Positions 35,271-44,008 of a stretch of 64,000 bases of DNA are shown here, piece after piece. Position 1 is the first letter of the stretch; each line of letters opens with the position of its first letter. The notes beneath the pieces are model-generated. The model worked only from the letters and a program-made list of their open reading frames with translations. It ran no database searches and was not told the origin of the DNA. The position numbers and the translations under genes were made by a program. Origin of the DNA: Verrucomicrobiota bacterium (GTDB lineage: Bacteria > Verrucomicrobiota > Verrucomicrobiia > Opitutales > Opitutaceae); NCBI GenBank assembly GCA_028293545.1, contig JAQGOP010000012.1, forward strand, positions 62,001 through 126,000, given 5' to 3'.

Positions 35271-36859
35271 AGGTTCCGAGACGGGTCACGGGCATTTTTT
35301 TCGTGGGTTGAGAGTATTTCGTGGCGTCTAAAACCGCGATCCGCGGCGATCCGCGAATCCCGGGGATGGATTGCGGCCAGCCCTCCGATGAGGGAGTAAA
35401 CCTGGTCGATTCCTTCCCTGCGCAATAATCGGGCGAGAGCGGCGCTGCGGATACCGTAACGACAGGCCAGCAGCGTCGGGCGCTCCCTGGCCAGCGCGCG
35501 AAGATGCGCCAGATCCTTCACCGGAATACCAATCGCCGCAGCGGGGGCTTTCCCCGCATCGAGGATCTCACCGTCTTCGAGCAGCGCGACCGTTCGCAGG
35601 GGTGCGCGTGCGATCACTTCCTCTGCGGTCAACATGACCGAGGAAATATCCACCCCGTGCGGCGCGCTCGCGCTTTGCACGGCGTCGGGGCCGCATACCA
35701 CGCAGGCGGGGTCCGCGTTGCGTTCGATGGCGCAGGTCGATCCGTCGAGGAGGTTGACCAGCCGCGTCTGTTTGAAATTCGCCGCCGGTGTCAGGCCCAG
35801 CAGCAGCTTCAATGTTTCCGCCGCCTGCATGATGCCCATGAGGCCCACCGTGGGAGCAAACACGGGTTCGCCACTGCAGTTGTTCGCCGCTTCCAGCGCC
35901 GCCGCATCCTGTCCCGACCACAGGCAATGCAGGCAGCCCGGCGTGGCGGGCGAAAAAAGATTCAATTCGCCCTCGAACCGGTACACCGCCGCCGAAATCA
36001 ACGGCACGCCCGCCATCCGACAGGCGTCGTGCAGCAAAAAGCGCGTGGCGAAATTATCCGTGCAGTCGAGCACCGCGGTGCGACCGGTGACGAGCGCCGC
36101 CACATTTGCGGCGGTGACGTCCGCAGGCAGTCCTTCGACCTGCACCAGCGGATTGTGCTGCCGCAGCCGGGCCGCGCCCACCGCCACCTTGAAGGCGCCG
36201 ATATCGTCCGCCGTAAATAGAACCTGGCGATGGAGGTTGGAGACTTCGACTTTGCCGACATCGACCAAAGTCAGTTTGCCGACCCCGGAGGTCGCGAGGT
36301 ACAGTGCCGCCGGACAGCCGAGCCCGCCCAATCCCGCCACGAGCACGTCCGCCGCGGACAGCGCCGTTTGTCCCGGGGGTCCGACTTCGGGGAGCGAAAC
36401 CTGGCGTTCGTAGTAATTTTCCGGGGAAAGCCGGCTGGGCAAAACTTCCACGGTGCAGTTAACCCACTGCGGTTCTTCCCCCGGATGGTGTTCTTTTTTC
36501 CAGACCGGGAGCTGGCGTTTGATTTCCTCGATCACTTGCCGGCAGGCGAGAAAGCCCGCATGGCGATGTGCCGAAGCCACGCCGATCCAGACCGCGATTT
36601 CGCCGATGGACAATGCGCCGGTGCGATGAACGCAGGTCACGAACGAGCCCGGGTGCGCCCGCTCGGCTTCCTCGACGATTGCGGCGCCTTCCACGCGGGC
36701 CAGTTCGTCGAACGCCTCATACTCGAGCAGCGTGACGGGCTTGCCTCCATGGTGATTGCGGACCCGGCCTTCGAAAATAACGCACGCCCCGGCGTCGGCC
36801 CGCGCGAGCTTCGCGTGCAGCGCCGCGGAATCGATCGGCTGGTCGGTCAGTCCAAACAT
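35267..36859 (-). CDS. MoaE-MoeB-rhodanese fusion protein
   Basis: A 530-residue three-domain protein of molybdopterin synthesis. Residues 1-140 are MoaE, the large subunit of molybdopterin synthase (GACVIFEGRVRNHHGG, WKKEHHPGEEPQWV). Residues about 145-390 are a MoeB/ThiF adenylyltransferase with the nucleotide loop AGLGGLGCPAA and the zinc pairs CLHC and CVVC. Residues about 405-500 are a rhodanese-like domain with the active-site loop CRYGIRS. It could therefore adenylate MoaD, load sulfur on it and use it in one polypeptide. The last 20 or so residues are encoded by the flank of a dispersed hairpin repeat, whose first TAG is the stop. Starts 3 bases after moaD. Confidence 0.92.
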   Translation of the reverse strand: MFGLTDQPIDSAALHAKLARADAGACVIFEGRVRNHHGGKPVTLLEYEAFDELARVEGAAIVEEAERAHPGSFVTCVHRTGALSIGEIAVWIGVASAHRHAGFLACRQVIEEIKRQLPVWKKEHHPGEEPQWVNCTVEVLPSRLSPENYYERQVSLPEVGPPGQTALSAADVLVAGLGGLGCPAALYLATSGVGKLTLVDVGKVEVSNLHRQVLFTADDIGAFKVAVGAARLRQHNPLVQVEGLPADVTAANVAALVTGRTAVLDCTDNFATRFLLHDACRMAGVPLISAAVYRFEGELNLFSPATPGCLHCLWSGQDAAALEAANNCSGEPVFAPTVGLMGIMQAAETLKLLLGLTPAANFKQTRLVNLLDGSTCAIERNADPACVVCGPDAVQSASAPHGVDISSVMLTAEEVIARAPLRTVALLEDGEILDAGKAPAAAIGIPVKDLAHLRALARERPTLLACRYGIRSAALARLLRREGIDQVYSLIGGLAAIHPRDSRIAADRGFRRHEILSTHEKNARDPSRNL

Positions 36860-36862
36860 GGC

Positions 36863-37114
36863 TCAGCCTCCGGCCACCGGCGGGATGAAGACCACGCGAT
36901 CACCCGCCTGCAGCGGGGTGTCCATGGTCGCGTAGCGTTCGTTGATGGACACGCGGAGCAGTCCCGCGGGAAAGGTGAGCCCGCGCTTCGCCTTCAGCTC
37001 CCCATAAAGGTCCGTGGCTGTGCGGGCCTCCGTTTCCCAGTCGAGCGCGGAAACGCCGGCCTGTTCGCGGAGCACGGCGAAAAACCGCACCTGGATTTTG
37101 CGCGGTTCGCCCAT
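36863..37114 (-). CDS. moaD: Molybdopterin synthase sulfur carrier subunit MoaD
   Basis: An 83-residue ubiquitin-fold protein starting MGEPRKIQVRFFAVLREQAG and ending VVFIPPVAGG. The C-terminal GlyGly is the site that is adenylated and thiocarboxylated by MoeB and a sulfurtransferase, then donates sulfur to cyclic pyranopterin at MoaE. All partners are in the neighbouring fused gene. It is 7 bases downstream of moaA. Confidence 0.93.
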   Translation of the reverse strand: MGEPRKIQVRFFAVLREQAGVSALDWETEARTATDLYGELKAKRGLTFPAGLLRVSINERYATMDTPLQAGDRVVFIPPVAGG

Positions 37115-37121
37115 GGGAAAA

Positions 37122-38099
37122 TCAGCCGCCGATCTCCGACATGCCTCGTGCCGGGATCACTTGTTCGCCGAGCCCGTGTCCCCACGGCTTGTCGTACACG
37201 GCCTCGCGAATCCGAGTCGCCAGCGCTTCGTCGTCCGCGCCGTTGCGCAGGAGCGGGCGGAGGTCGATCTCGTTGTCCCGCAGCAGGCAAAGTCGCAGCA
37301 CGCCTTCGGCCGTGAGGCGAAGCCGGTTGCAGTCGGCGCAGAACGGTTTCGAGACCGGGCTGATGAAACCGATGCAGCCGGCGGCGCCCGCGATGCGGTA
37401 GAGCCGCGCTTCGCCGTCGAGCCGGCCATGATTGACGAGCTCAAGCGGGCCGTAGGCTTCGGCGAGCACGGCACGCAATTCCTCCTCGGCCACGATGCTC
37501 TTGTGCTGGAAAACTGCGTTGTTGCCGAAGGGCATCTGCTCGATGAAACGCACCTGCCACGGCTGCTCCAGCGTGTAGCGGGCGAGCGCGATGACATCCT
37601 CACGGTCGTTGGTGCCGCGGGAAACCACGGCATTGAGCTTCACCCGCAGTCCCGCGCCCGCCGCGGCATCGAGGCCGGCGAGGACGCGATCGAGTTTTCC
37701 CCACCGCGTGATCCGCCGGAATTTTTCGGGATCGAGGGTGTCGAGCGAGATGTTGACCGAACGCAGGCCCGCGGCCCGCAGGGGCGCAGCCAATCCTTCG
37801 AGGAGAATCCCGTTGGTCGTAAGCCCGATGGTTTCGATCCCGGGCGTCTGCGCCGCATGGCTCACGAGGTCGACCAGGCCCGCGCGCAGCGTCGGCTCGC
37901 CGCCGGTGAAACGAATTTTACGAAATCCCACCGATGCGAAGATCCCGATCAGGCGATGCAACTCGGCGTCCGAGAGCAATTCATCGCGGGGGCGGAACGT
38001 CATCTGCTCCGGCATGCAGTAGACGCAGCGGAGGTTGCACGCGTCGGTGAGCGAGATGCGCAGGTAGTCGATGTCGCGGTTGTAACGGTCGAAGGGCAT
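37122..38099 (-). CDS. moaA: GTP 3',8-cyclase MoaA
   Basis: A 325-residue radical SAM enzyme that starts molybdenum cofactor synthesis by converting GTP to 3',8-cyclo-GTP. The SAM-cluster motif CNLRCVYC is near residues 21-28. The second cluster is in CADCNRLRLTAEGVLRLCL. The protein ends SEIGG; the C-terminal GlyGly is functional in known MoaA. It starts 4 bases after mogA ends, in the middle of the mod-moa operon. Confidence 0.96.
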   Translation of the reverse strand: MPFDRYNRDIDYLRISLTDACNLRCVYCMPEQMTFRPRDELLSDAELHRLIGIFASVGFRKIRFTGGEPTLRAGLVDLVSHAAQTPGIETIGLTTNGILLEGLAAPLRAAGLRSVNISLDTLDPEKFRRITRWGKLDRVLAGLDAAAGAGLRVKLNAVVSRGTNDREDVIALARYTLEQPWQVRFIEQMPFGNNAVFQHKSIVAEEELRAVLAEAYGPLELVNHGRLDGEARLYRIAGAAGCIGFISPVSKPFCADCNRLRLTAEGVLRLCLLRDNEIDLRPLLRNGADDEALATRIREAVYDKPWGHGLGEQVIPARGMSEIGG

Positions 38100-38103
38100 T
38101 GGG

Positions 38104-38595
38104 TTACGCGCGGAGTTTGGGACGGAAACCGGCGATATGGTCGAGCGCTTCCGCGATCGCGGGCAAGAGCAGCGGAAGGCATTCGCCGACGGCCTTCGGA
38201 TTTCCGGGGAGATTGATAATCAGGGAGTGGCCGCGCACGCCGGCCGTGGCGCGGGAAAGGATCGCCGTTTTGACTTTTGCATAGCTGGTGAGACGCATGA
38301 CTTCGCCAAAACCGGGAAGTTCCTTCTCCAGCACCGCCCGCGTGGCCTCGGGCGTGAAGTCGCGGGCGGAAGGACCGGTGCCGCCGGCGGTCAAAACGAT
38401 GGAGCAATGCTCCTCGTCGACCAGGCGGCGCAGCGTCGCCACGAGCTGGCTCCGGTCGTCGGGCAATAAAACGCGGACCCATTCGATCGGCTCGAGAAAC
38501 GCGTCCGCCACAATGCGTTCAATTTCCGGCCCGCTCGCGTCCGGGTAAACCCCGGCGGCGGCGCGGTCGCTGAGTTTGACGCGGGCGATTTTCAT
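38104..38595 (-). CDS. mogA: Molybdopterin adenylyltransferase (MogA/MoaB family)
   Basis: A 163-residue protein that adenylates molybdopterin before metal insertion. The conserved core is in [20 protein letters not shown], then [20 protein letters not shown] and [12 protein letters not shown]. MogA and MoaB are hard to separate without an alignment. The open frame extends far upstream through moaC as arginine-rich shadow sequence; the ATG at 38595, overlapping the moaC stop by 4 bases (ATGA), is the true start. Confidence 0.9.
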   Translation of the reverse strand: MKIARVKLSDRAAAGVYPDASGPEIERIVADAFLEPIEWVRVLLPDDRSQLVATLRRLVDEEHCSIVLTAGGTGPSARDFTPEATRAVLEKELPGFGEVMRLTSYAKVKTAILSRATAGVRGHSLIINLPGNPKAVGECLPLLLPAIAEALDHIAGFRPKLRA

Positions 38596-39074
38596 GTCTT
38601 GCGCTTCTCCACCACGCGGATGCCCGCGATCGACATCGCTTGGTCGACGGCCTTGCACATGTCGTAAATCGTGAGCGCGGCCACCGACACCGCGGTCAGG
38701 GCTTCCATTTCGACCCCGGTCTTTCCCGTCGTGCGAACGGAGGCGACGATCGCAATGCCGTCCGCCTCCACCGAAAATTCGATCTCCACGGAAGAAAGCG
38801 CGAGCGGGTGACAGAGCGGGATCAGCGTGCTCGTCGCCTTGGCGGCCTGGATCCCGGCAATCTTGGCGACGGTCAGCACGTCGCCCTTGGGCAGTGCGTG
38901 CGCCTTGAGCAGTCGCACGGTCGATGGCGCGCACGCGAGGCGGCCCTCGGCCACGGCGAATCGCGACGAGTCGGGCTTGGCGGTGACATCGACCATCCGC
39001 GCGCGGCCTTGGGCGTCGAGATGGCTGAAGCGGGATGCGGCGTTTTTTTTCATGCGAGGGGAAGCGGGCTTCAT
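38592..39074 (-). CDS. moaC: Cyclic pyranopterin monophosphate synthase MoaC
   Basis: About 160 residues. MoaC turns the MoaA product into cyclic pyranopterin monophosphate. The signature [19 protein letters not shown] and the segment [20 protein letters not shown] are diagnostic. The ATG at 39074 overlaps the modC stop (ATGA); a second ATG at 39053 (MKKNAASRF) is also possible. It is translationally coupled to both neighbours, which links uptake and synthesis in one unit. Confidence 0.95.
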   Translation of the reverse strand: MKPASPRMKKNAASRFSHLDAQGRARMVDVTAKPDSSRFAVAEGRLACAPSTVRLLKAHALPKGDVLTVAKIAGIQAAKATSTLIPLCHPLALSSVEIEFSVEADGIAIVASVRTTGKTGVEMEALTAVSVAALTIYDMCKAVDQAMSIAGIRVVEKRKT

Positions 39075-39814
39075 CGCGAGGCTGAACGCACTGGATGAGT
39101 TTGGGCCGATTTTGCCAGCACATGGTGCGGTTGTTCGCTCGGTTCGAAAAGGGCGGAGGTCGGTCCCTGGCGCGAAGCCTGGCCGTGTTCGAGCACGATG
39201 ACCTCGTCGCAGAGCGCCACTATTTCGTCGGCGCTGTGGCTCACATAAAGCATGGGGACCTTGAATTCGTCGCGGATCGCCTGGAGATAACGCACCAGCT
39301 GGCCGCGCAATTCGAGGCCGAGGCTCGCCAGGGGTTCGTCGAGCAGCAGCAGCCGCGGATTCGCCAGGAGCGCGCGGCCGAAGGCGACGCGTTGCCGCTC
39401 CCCACCCGAGAGCGAATCGATCCGTCGCGAAACCAAGGACGTGATCTGCAGCGCGGCGATCACGTGATCGTAATTCACCGTGCGGGGCGAACCGGCGACG
39501 GCGACGCGCTGGCTGTAGCGCAGGTTTTCGCGCACGTTGAGGTGGACAAACAGCGCGGCATCCTGCGGCACGTAACCTACCTGCCGCTTTTCCGGGGGAA
39601 GAAAGACGCCGGTTTCCGCGTCGCTCAGGACCGTTTCATCGAGGACAATTTTTCCCGCCGCCGGCCGGCGGAGCCCAGCGATTGACTCGATGAGCGAGGT
39701 TTTTCCCGCGCCTGACGCACCGAAAATCCCGGTCACCGGCGCGGTGAGCCGCGTATCGATCCGCAGCGCGAAGGCGGCCAGCGGGACATGCAGACGGGAG
39801 ATTTCGAGGTTCAT
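39071..39814 (-). CDS. modC: Molybdate ABC transporter ATP-binding protein ModC (short form)
   Basis: A 247-residue ABC ATPase. Walker A is [11 protein letters not shown], the signature is [11 protein letters not shown], and Walker B is [11 protein letters not shown]. It pairs with the ModB permease encoded just upstream with a 4-base overlap. Typical ModC proteins are about 350 residues and end in a TOBE/Mop molybdate-binding domain; here the protein stops after the ATPase domain, so that regulatory domain is absent. The frame extends upstream to 40213 as shadow; the ATG at 39814 is chosen by homology. Confidence 0.9.
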   Translation of the reverse strand: MNLEISRLHVPLAAFALRIDTRLTAPVTGIFGASGAGKTSLIESIAGLRRPAAGKIVLDETVLSDAETGVFLPPEKRQVGYVPQDAALFVHLNVRENLRYSQRVAVAGSPRTVNYDHVIAALQITSLVSRRIDSLSGGERQRVAFGRALLANPRLLLLDEPLASLGLELRGQLVRYLQAIRDEFKVPMLYVSHSADEIVALCDEVIVLEHGQASRQGPTSALFEPSEQPHHVLAKSAQTHPVRSASR

Positions 39815-40479
39815 GCGGGCGTCCTCCGTGCGAGATATTCGCTGACCCAGACGGCGCCGAACGCGAGGGCCACCGAGATGCCGAGGAGGGAGAGCGCTTC
39901 TGCGTCCCGCCCGAGTTGGACTTCGTGGTAGATGGAGAGGGAGAGGGTGCCGGTTTTCCCGGGGATGAATCCGGCCACCATGATGGTCGCGCCGAATTCG
40001 CCGAGCGCGCGTGCAAAAGCGAAGACCGCGCCCGCGATCACGCCGCGTCGTGCGAGGGGCAGGGTGATGGTCCAGAACACCCGCCACGGCCCGGCGCCGA
40101 GGGTTCGTGCGACCTGTTCGACGCGCGGACTCACGGCTTCGAAGGCGACGCGCGCGGTGCGCACCAGCAGGGGAAACGACATCACGGCGGTGGCGATGAC
40201 CACGGCTTTCCAAGTGAACACGATTTCAATCCCGAGGGTCTCCTCGATCCATCGGCCCACGAAGCCGCGGCGTCCAAGGACCTTGAGCAGGAGGAGCCCG
40301 GTCGCGACCGGCGGGATCACGAGCGGCAGTGCCACCAGCGTTTCGACGAAGGTTTTTCCCGGCCAACGGTAGCGGGCCAGCGCCCACGCGAGCGCGACGC
40401 CGGGCGGGAGGATCAGCGCGGTGCTGACCAGCGCGACCCACGCCGTAAACCAGGTGACCTGCCAGATTTCAGGAGACAT
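39811..40479 (-). CDS. modB: Molybdate ABC transporter permease ModB
   Basis: A 222-residue inner-membrane permease with about five membrane helices and the ABC-coupling EAA-type loop in FARALGEFGATIMVAGFIPG. Its length is normal for ModB. It starts 6 bases after modA and overlaps modC by 4 bases. Confidence 0.93.
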   Translation of the reverse strand: MSPEIWQVTWFTAWVALVSTALILPPGVALAWALARYRWPGKTFVETLVALPLVIPPVATGLLLLKVLGRRGFVGRWIEETLGIEIVFTWKAVVIATAVMSFPLLVRTARVAFEAVSPRVEQVARTLGAGPWRVFWTITLPLARRGVIAGAVFAFARALGEFGATIMVAGFIPGKTGTLSLSIYHEVQLGRDAEALSLLGISVALAFGAVWVSEYLARRTPA

Positions 40480-40485
40480 GGACCC

Positions 40486-41235
40486 TCAGGGTTGCATGAC
40501 GAAGCCGAATTTCGTGAAGACGGCGCGCCCTTCGGATGACTTCAGCAGCGCGAGGAATCGTTTCGCGCCTGCGGGATTCTTCCCGCGCTTCACGAGCGCG
40601 ACCGGATAGGAAATATGCGGGCCGGCATCCGCGGGGATTTCCCAGGCGATTTTCACTTTTTTCGAAATCAAGGCATCGGTTCGGTAGACGATTGCGGCTT
40701 CGGCGTTGCCGCTTTCCACCGCCGCGAGCGCGGCACGCACGTTTTCCGTGAACACGGCCTTGGCATTCACTGCCTCCCATCGGCCGATTTTCTGGAGAAA
40801 TTCCTTCGCATAGATGCCGGCGGGAACGGTCTGCGGCTCGGCGATCGCCACGCGGTGAATTCCCGCGCCCGCCAGCGCATCGGCGGAGGCGATCGTAAGT
40901 GCGCTGTCGGTCGGGACGACGATCACAAGGCTGTTGCCCAGGAGGCTTTGGCGCGTTCCCGGTTCGATGGCCCCGGCCTCCTCCAAGTCGTTCATTTTTG
41001 CTTCGTCGGCGGAAAAAAAGAGGTCGGCCGGCGCGCCTTCCTTGATCTGGCGGGCGAGGGTGCTGGAGGCGGCGAGGTTCAGGCGCACTTCGTCCCCCGT
41101 GGCTTTTTCGTGCCGGCCGGCCAGTTCGCGCAGCGCGTCGGACAGGCTGGCCGCGGCGAAGACGCTGATTTCCTTCGCCGGCGAGGAAATGGCGAGGGCG
41201 GCGCAGGCCAGGCAAAGGAAGAATTGGGCACGCAT
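40486..41235 (-). CDS. modA: Molybdate-binding periplasmic protein ModA
   Basis: A 249-residue solute-binding protein. The signal peptide is MRAQFFLCLACAALAISSPA. The mature start KEISVFAAASLSDALRELAG is the ModA signature, and the segment NLAASSTLARQIKEGAPADL holds oxyanion contacts. It delivers molybdate or tungstate to ModBC. First gene of the operon, 28 bases from a perfect inverted repeat that probably controls it. Confidence 0.95.
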   Translation of the reverse strand: MRAQFFLCLACAALAISSPAKEISVFAAASLSDALRELAGRHEKATGDEVRLNLAASSTLARQIKEGAPADLFFSADEAKMNDLEEAGAIEPGTRQSLLGNSLVIVVPTDSALTIASADALAGAGIHRVAIAEPQTVPAGIYAKEFLQKIGRWEAVNAKAVFTENVRAALAAVESGNAEAAIVYRTDALISKKVKIAWEIPADAGPHISYPVALVKRGKNPAGAKRFLALLKSSEGRAVFTKFGFVMQP

Positions 41236-41262
41236 CGCTGGGGCATTTCCTTGGTCATCGGG

Positions 41263-41288
41263 CCGACCTATTCAATAAAATAGGTCGG
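41263..41288. promoter_or_regulatory. Perfect inverted repeat in the modA/modE-like gap
   Basis: CCGACCTATT (41263-41272) and AATAGGTCGG (41279-41288) are exact reverse complements around CAATAA. The AT-rich centre with 10-bp arms lies 28 bases upstream of modA, in the 172-base gap to the divergent ModE-like gene. It is a likely operator for that regulator, though it does not look like the E. coli ModE site. A transcribed hairpin in the modA leader is the alternative. Confidence 0.7.
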
Positions 41289-41407
41289 TGGACGCCGCGC
41301 CGGTCCCCGGGGCGGTTTCTGCGAGGCGCCACAACGCTCGGCGCCGGCCGCGAGGCCCGGGCCGGAATCTGGTTGCCTGGGTTCGCGCTCGGCGTGGATT
41401 TGGAAAG

Positions 41408-41812
41408 ATGCGAGGGAAGACCAAGGCGCTGTCCGTCGAACCCAGCCTGCGCGTTTATCGCGGGACTGTGTTTGCCTTCGGCCCGGGAAAGGCGGCGCTG
41501 CTGGAGGAGATTGAGCGCACGGGATCGATCAGCGACGCGGCGAAGGCGATGGAGATGTCGTACATGAAGGCATGGAAATTGGTCCAAAGCCTGGACCGTG
41601 TGTTCCCGGAGCCGCTGATCGAGAAACGCCGCGGCGGACACACGCGCGGCGGCGCCACGCTCTCCGCCACCGGCCGTCGCGTCCTTGCGCTCTACCGCGA
41701 AATGGAAGCGGCGAGCAGGAAGGCGACGCTCGGTCCGGCGAAGCGGCTGGGGGTGCTGCTCAAGGGCAAGCGGGTGAGGACTCGGGCTGCGACGGGCTCG
41801 AGGGTCGGCTGA
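41408..41812 (+). CDS. ModE-like winged-helix regulator lacking Mop domains
   Basis: About 134 residues from the ATG at 41408. The winged helix-turn-helix of ModE/LysR type is clear: LEEIERTGSISDAAKAMEMS, then YMKAWKLVQSLDRVF and EPLIEKRRGGHTRGGATLS. Full ModE has two C-terminal Mop domains that bind molybdate; here only a short basic tail (KGKRVRTRAATGSRVG) follows. The gene is divergent from the mod-moa operon across a palindrome. It probably represses the operon, but how it would sense molybdate is not evident. Confidence 0.83.
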   Translation: MRGKTKALSVEPSLRVYRGTVFAFGPGKAALLEEIERTGSISDAAKAMEMSYMKAWKLVQSLDRVFPEPLIEKRRGGHTRGGATLSATGRRVLALYREMEAASRKATLGPAKRLGVLLKGKRVRTRAATGSRVG

Positions 41813-41882
41813 GCGAAATTTTTCGCGCGGGAACGATGCAGCGATCCGGAGCCGGGCTGGAAACCGCGCCCTGCGGGGCCTT

Positions 41883-41899
41883 AGCGTTTTCTTAACGCT
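41883..41899. promoter_or_regulatory. Inverted repeat upstream of the kdp locus
   Basis: AGCGTT-TTCTT-AACGCT (41883-41899) is a perfect 6-bp inverted repeat about 54 bases before the first kdp microprotein ORF. It is placed to be a KdpE operator, or else the terminator of the ModE-like gene 70 bases upstream. The AT-rich tract after it (TCTTAATTAG) could be part of the promoter. Confidence 0.4.
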
Positions 41900-41952
41900 T
41901 ATCGGGTCCATCTTAATTAGGCCGGCGCGGCCGGAAGAGGTATCTTCGGGCC

Positions 41953-42039
41953 ATGAACGATTTCCTCTTTGTCGGCCTCACTGTCGCCTTCTTCGCACTG
42001 GCCGCCGCCTACGCGCGATTCTGCGCGAATCTTCGCTGA
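41953..42039 (+). CDS. Kdp-associated membrane microprotein, 28 residues
   Basis: A short frame with ATG at 41953 reads MNDFLFVGLTVAFFALAAAY and ends RFCANLR. It is a single hydrophobic helix with a positive end. Similar one-helix proteins are placed before kdpF in other bacteria. It starts the kdp operon, 26 bases before kdpF. A role as an assembly or stabilising subunit like KdpF is inferred. Confidence 0.65.
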   Translation: MNDFLFVGLTVAFFALAAAYARFCANLR

Positions 42040-42065
42040 AAACTTTCCCGCTGAAACTCCTTACC

Positions 42066-42149
42066 ATGGAAAACCTCCTCATCGGCCTCATCGCCCTCGC
42101 CTGCCTCGTCTACCTGGTCGTGGCAGTCCTGCGCCCGGAAAAATTCTGA
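42066..42149 (+). CDS. kdpF: K+-transporting ATPase subunit KdpF
   Basis: A 27-residue single-helix protein, MENLLIGLIALACLVYLVVA followed by VLRPEKF. The ending LRPEKF and the length are typical of KdpF, which stabilises the KdpABC complex. It lies 12 bases before kdpA. Confidence 0.9.
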   Translation: MENLLIGLIALACLVYLVVAVLRPEKF

Positions 42150-42161
42150 TCGGCTCCCGCC

Positions 42162-43976
42162 ATGAACACTCCCAACGCCTGGTTCCAATTTGCGCTCTTC
42201 GTGGGCGCGCTCCTCCTCATCACGAAGCCGCTCGGGGCTTACCTGATGCGCGTGCTCGACACCAACGGGCGCACGTTCCTGGACCCGGTGGTCAAGCCGG
42301 TTGAACGGCTCACTTACCGCCTCTGCGGGATCGACCCTGGCCGGGAGCATGGCTGGCGGGGGTACACCATCGCCCTGCTGCTCTTCAGCTTTGTCGGCAT
42401 GGTGTTCACTTATTTCATCCTGCGCTTCCAGGATCATCTCCCGCTCAATCCGCAGGGCTTGGCGGGGCTCTCCCCGCACCTGGCGTTCAACACCGCGGCG
42501 AGCTTCACCACGAACACCAACTGGCAGAGCTATGGGGGTGAGTCGACGATGTCGTACTTCTCGCAAATGGTGGCGCTGACGATTCATAATTTCACGTCGG
42601 CCGCCGCCGGCATCGCCGTTGCCGCCGCACTGGTGCGCGGCATCGCCCGGCACTCCGCTGCGACGATCGGTAACTTCTGGGCCGACGTGGTTCGCGTCAC
42701 CTATTACCTGCTCGTCCCGCTCTGTGTCGTATTCGCCCTCTTCCTCGTTTCGCAGGGCGTCATCCAGAATTTCAAGCCATACACGGCCGCGAAAACCTAC
42801 GAGCCCTACACGATCCAGGTGCCCAAGACCGATCCCGCCGGCCAGGCGGTCAACGGTCCCGATGGCAAGCCCGTGCTGGTCGATCAATCGGTGGATACGC
42901 AGACCATCGTGCAAGGTCCGATCGCGTCCCAGGTCGCGATCAAGATGCTGGGCACCAATGGCGGCGGGTATGTCAACGCCAACGCCGCGCATCCTTTCGA
43001 GAACCCGACTCCGCTCTCGAATTTTTTGCAGATGCTCTCGATCTTCGCGATCCCCAGCGCCCTCACTTACTATCTGGGCCGGATGGTGAAGAACCAGCGT
43101 CATGGCTGGGCCGTGTGGGGCGCGATGTTCGCCATGTTCGTCGCCGGCACCTTGGCTGCATGGAAAGCCGAGGCCAACGGCAACCCGATTCACCAGAAGC
43201 TCGGGATCGCGGCGGCGGACGGCAACATGGAGGGCAAGGAAGTCCGCTTTGGGATCTTCAATTCCGCGCTCTTCGCCACGATCACGACCGACGCCTCCTG
43301 CGGCGCGGTGAATGCGATGCACGATTCGTTCACGCCCCTTGGCGGCCTCGTGCCGCTCTTTAATATTCAAACCGGGGAGGTCATTTTCGGCGGCGTCGGC
43401 GCGGGACTCTACGGGATGCTCATCTTTGTCGTCCTCGCGGTGTTCATTGCCGGCCTCATGGTGGGTCGCACGCCGGAATACCTGGGCAAGAAAATCGAGG
43501 CCTACGATGTAAAGCTGGTGATGCTCGTCCTCATGGTGCTCGCGGCCACCATCCTCGGCGGCACGGCGTGGGCGGCGGTCACCGACTGGGGCCAGGCTGG
43601 CCTCAACAACGCCGGGCCGCACGGCTTCAGCGAGATCCTCTACGCCTACAGCTCCTGCGTCGGCAACAACGGCAGCGCCTTCGCCGGCCTGACGGCCAAT
43701 CCGGCGAGCGGCGATCCCCACTATAATGTCACCCTGGGCGTCGCGATGCTGGTCGGGCGGTTCCTCATGACCATCCCGATCCTCGCCCTGGCGGGCAACC
43801 TCGCCTCCAAGAAATTGATCCCGGCCAGTGCCGGCACGTTCCGGACCGAAGGCTTCACGTTCGTCGTCCTCCTGATCGGCACCGTTCTCCTGGTCGGCGC
43901 GCTCACTTTCCTCCCGGCCTTGGCGATCGGTCCCGTCGTCGAGCACTACCTGATGGGCGCCGGCACTTTGTTTTAA
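42162..43976 (+). CDS. kdpA: K+-transporting ATPase subunit KdpA
   Basis: A 604-residue potassium-channel-like subunit of the high-affinity KdpFABC pump. Selectivity-filter regions are visible: [51 protein letters not shown] and [14 protein letters not shown]. It is somewhat longer than the E. coli protein (557), mainly from a loop around residues 205-260 ([16 protein letters not shown]). It takes K+ from the periplasm and passes it to KdpB. Confidence 0.97.
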   Translation: MNTPNAWFQFALFVGALLLITKPLGAYLMRVLDTNGRTFLDPVVKPVERLTYRLCGIDPGREHGWRGYTIALLLFSFVGMVFTYFILRFQDHLPLNPQGLAGLSPHLAFNTAASFTTNTNWQSYGGESTMSYFSQMVALTIHNFTSAAAGIAVAAALVRGIARHSAATIGNFWADVVRVTYYLLVPLCVVFALFLVSQGVIQNFKPYTAAKTYEPYTIQVPKTDPAGQAVNGPDGKPVLVDQSVDTQTIVQGPIASQVAIKMLGTNGGGYVNANAAHPFENPTPLSNFLQMLSIFAIPSALTYYLGRMVKNQRHGWAVWGAMFAMFVAGTLAAWKAEANGNPIHQKLGIAAADGNMEGKEVRFGIFNSALFATITTDASCGAVNAMHDSFTPLGGLVPLFNIQTGEVIFGGVGAGLYGMLIFVVLAVFIAGLMVGRTPEYLGKKIEAYDVKLVMLVLMVLAATILGGTAWAAVTDWGQAGLNNAGPHGFSEILYAYSSCVGNNGSAFAGLTANPASGDPHYNVTLGVAMLVGRFLMTIPILALAGNLASKKLIPASAGTFRTEGFTFVVLLIGTVLLVGALTFLPALAIGPVVEHYLMGAGTLF

Positions 43977-44008
43977 CCCGCCCGAGATCCCCTTCCGACC
44001 TTCCTGCC

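Noticed and set aside
38596..39123. N-terminal extension of the MogA frame through moaC
   Set aside because: The extension is shadow sequence of moaC; the ATGA overlap at 38592-38595 marks the real start.
41236..41407. Moco riboswitch upstream of modA
   Set aside because: Only a simple 26-base dyad is visible; the long multi-stem aptamer pattern is not.
42009..43946. A 645-residue minus-strand frame opposite kdpA
   Set aside because: Shadow of kdpA; same for the 765-residue frame opposite kdpB.
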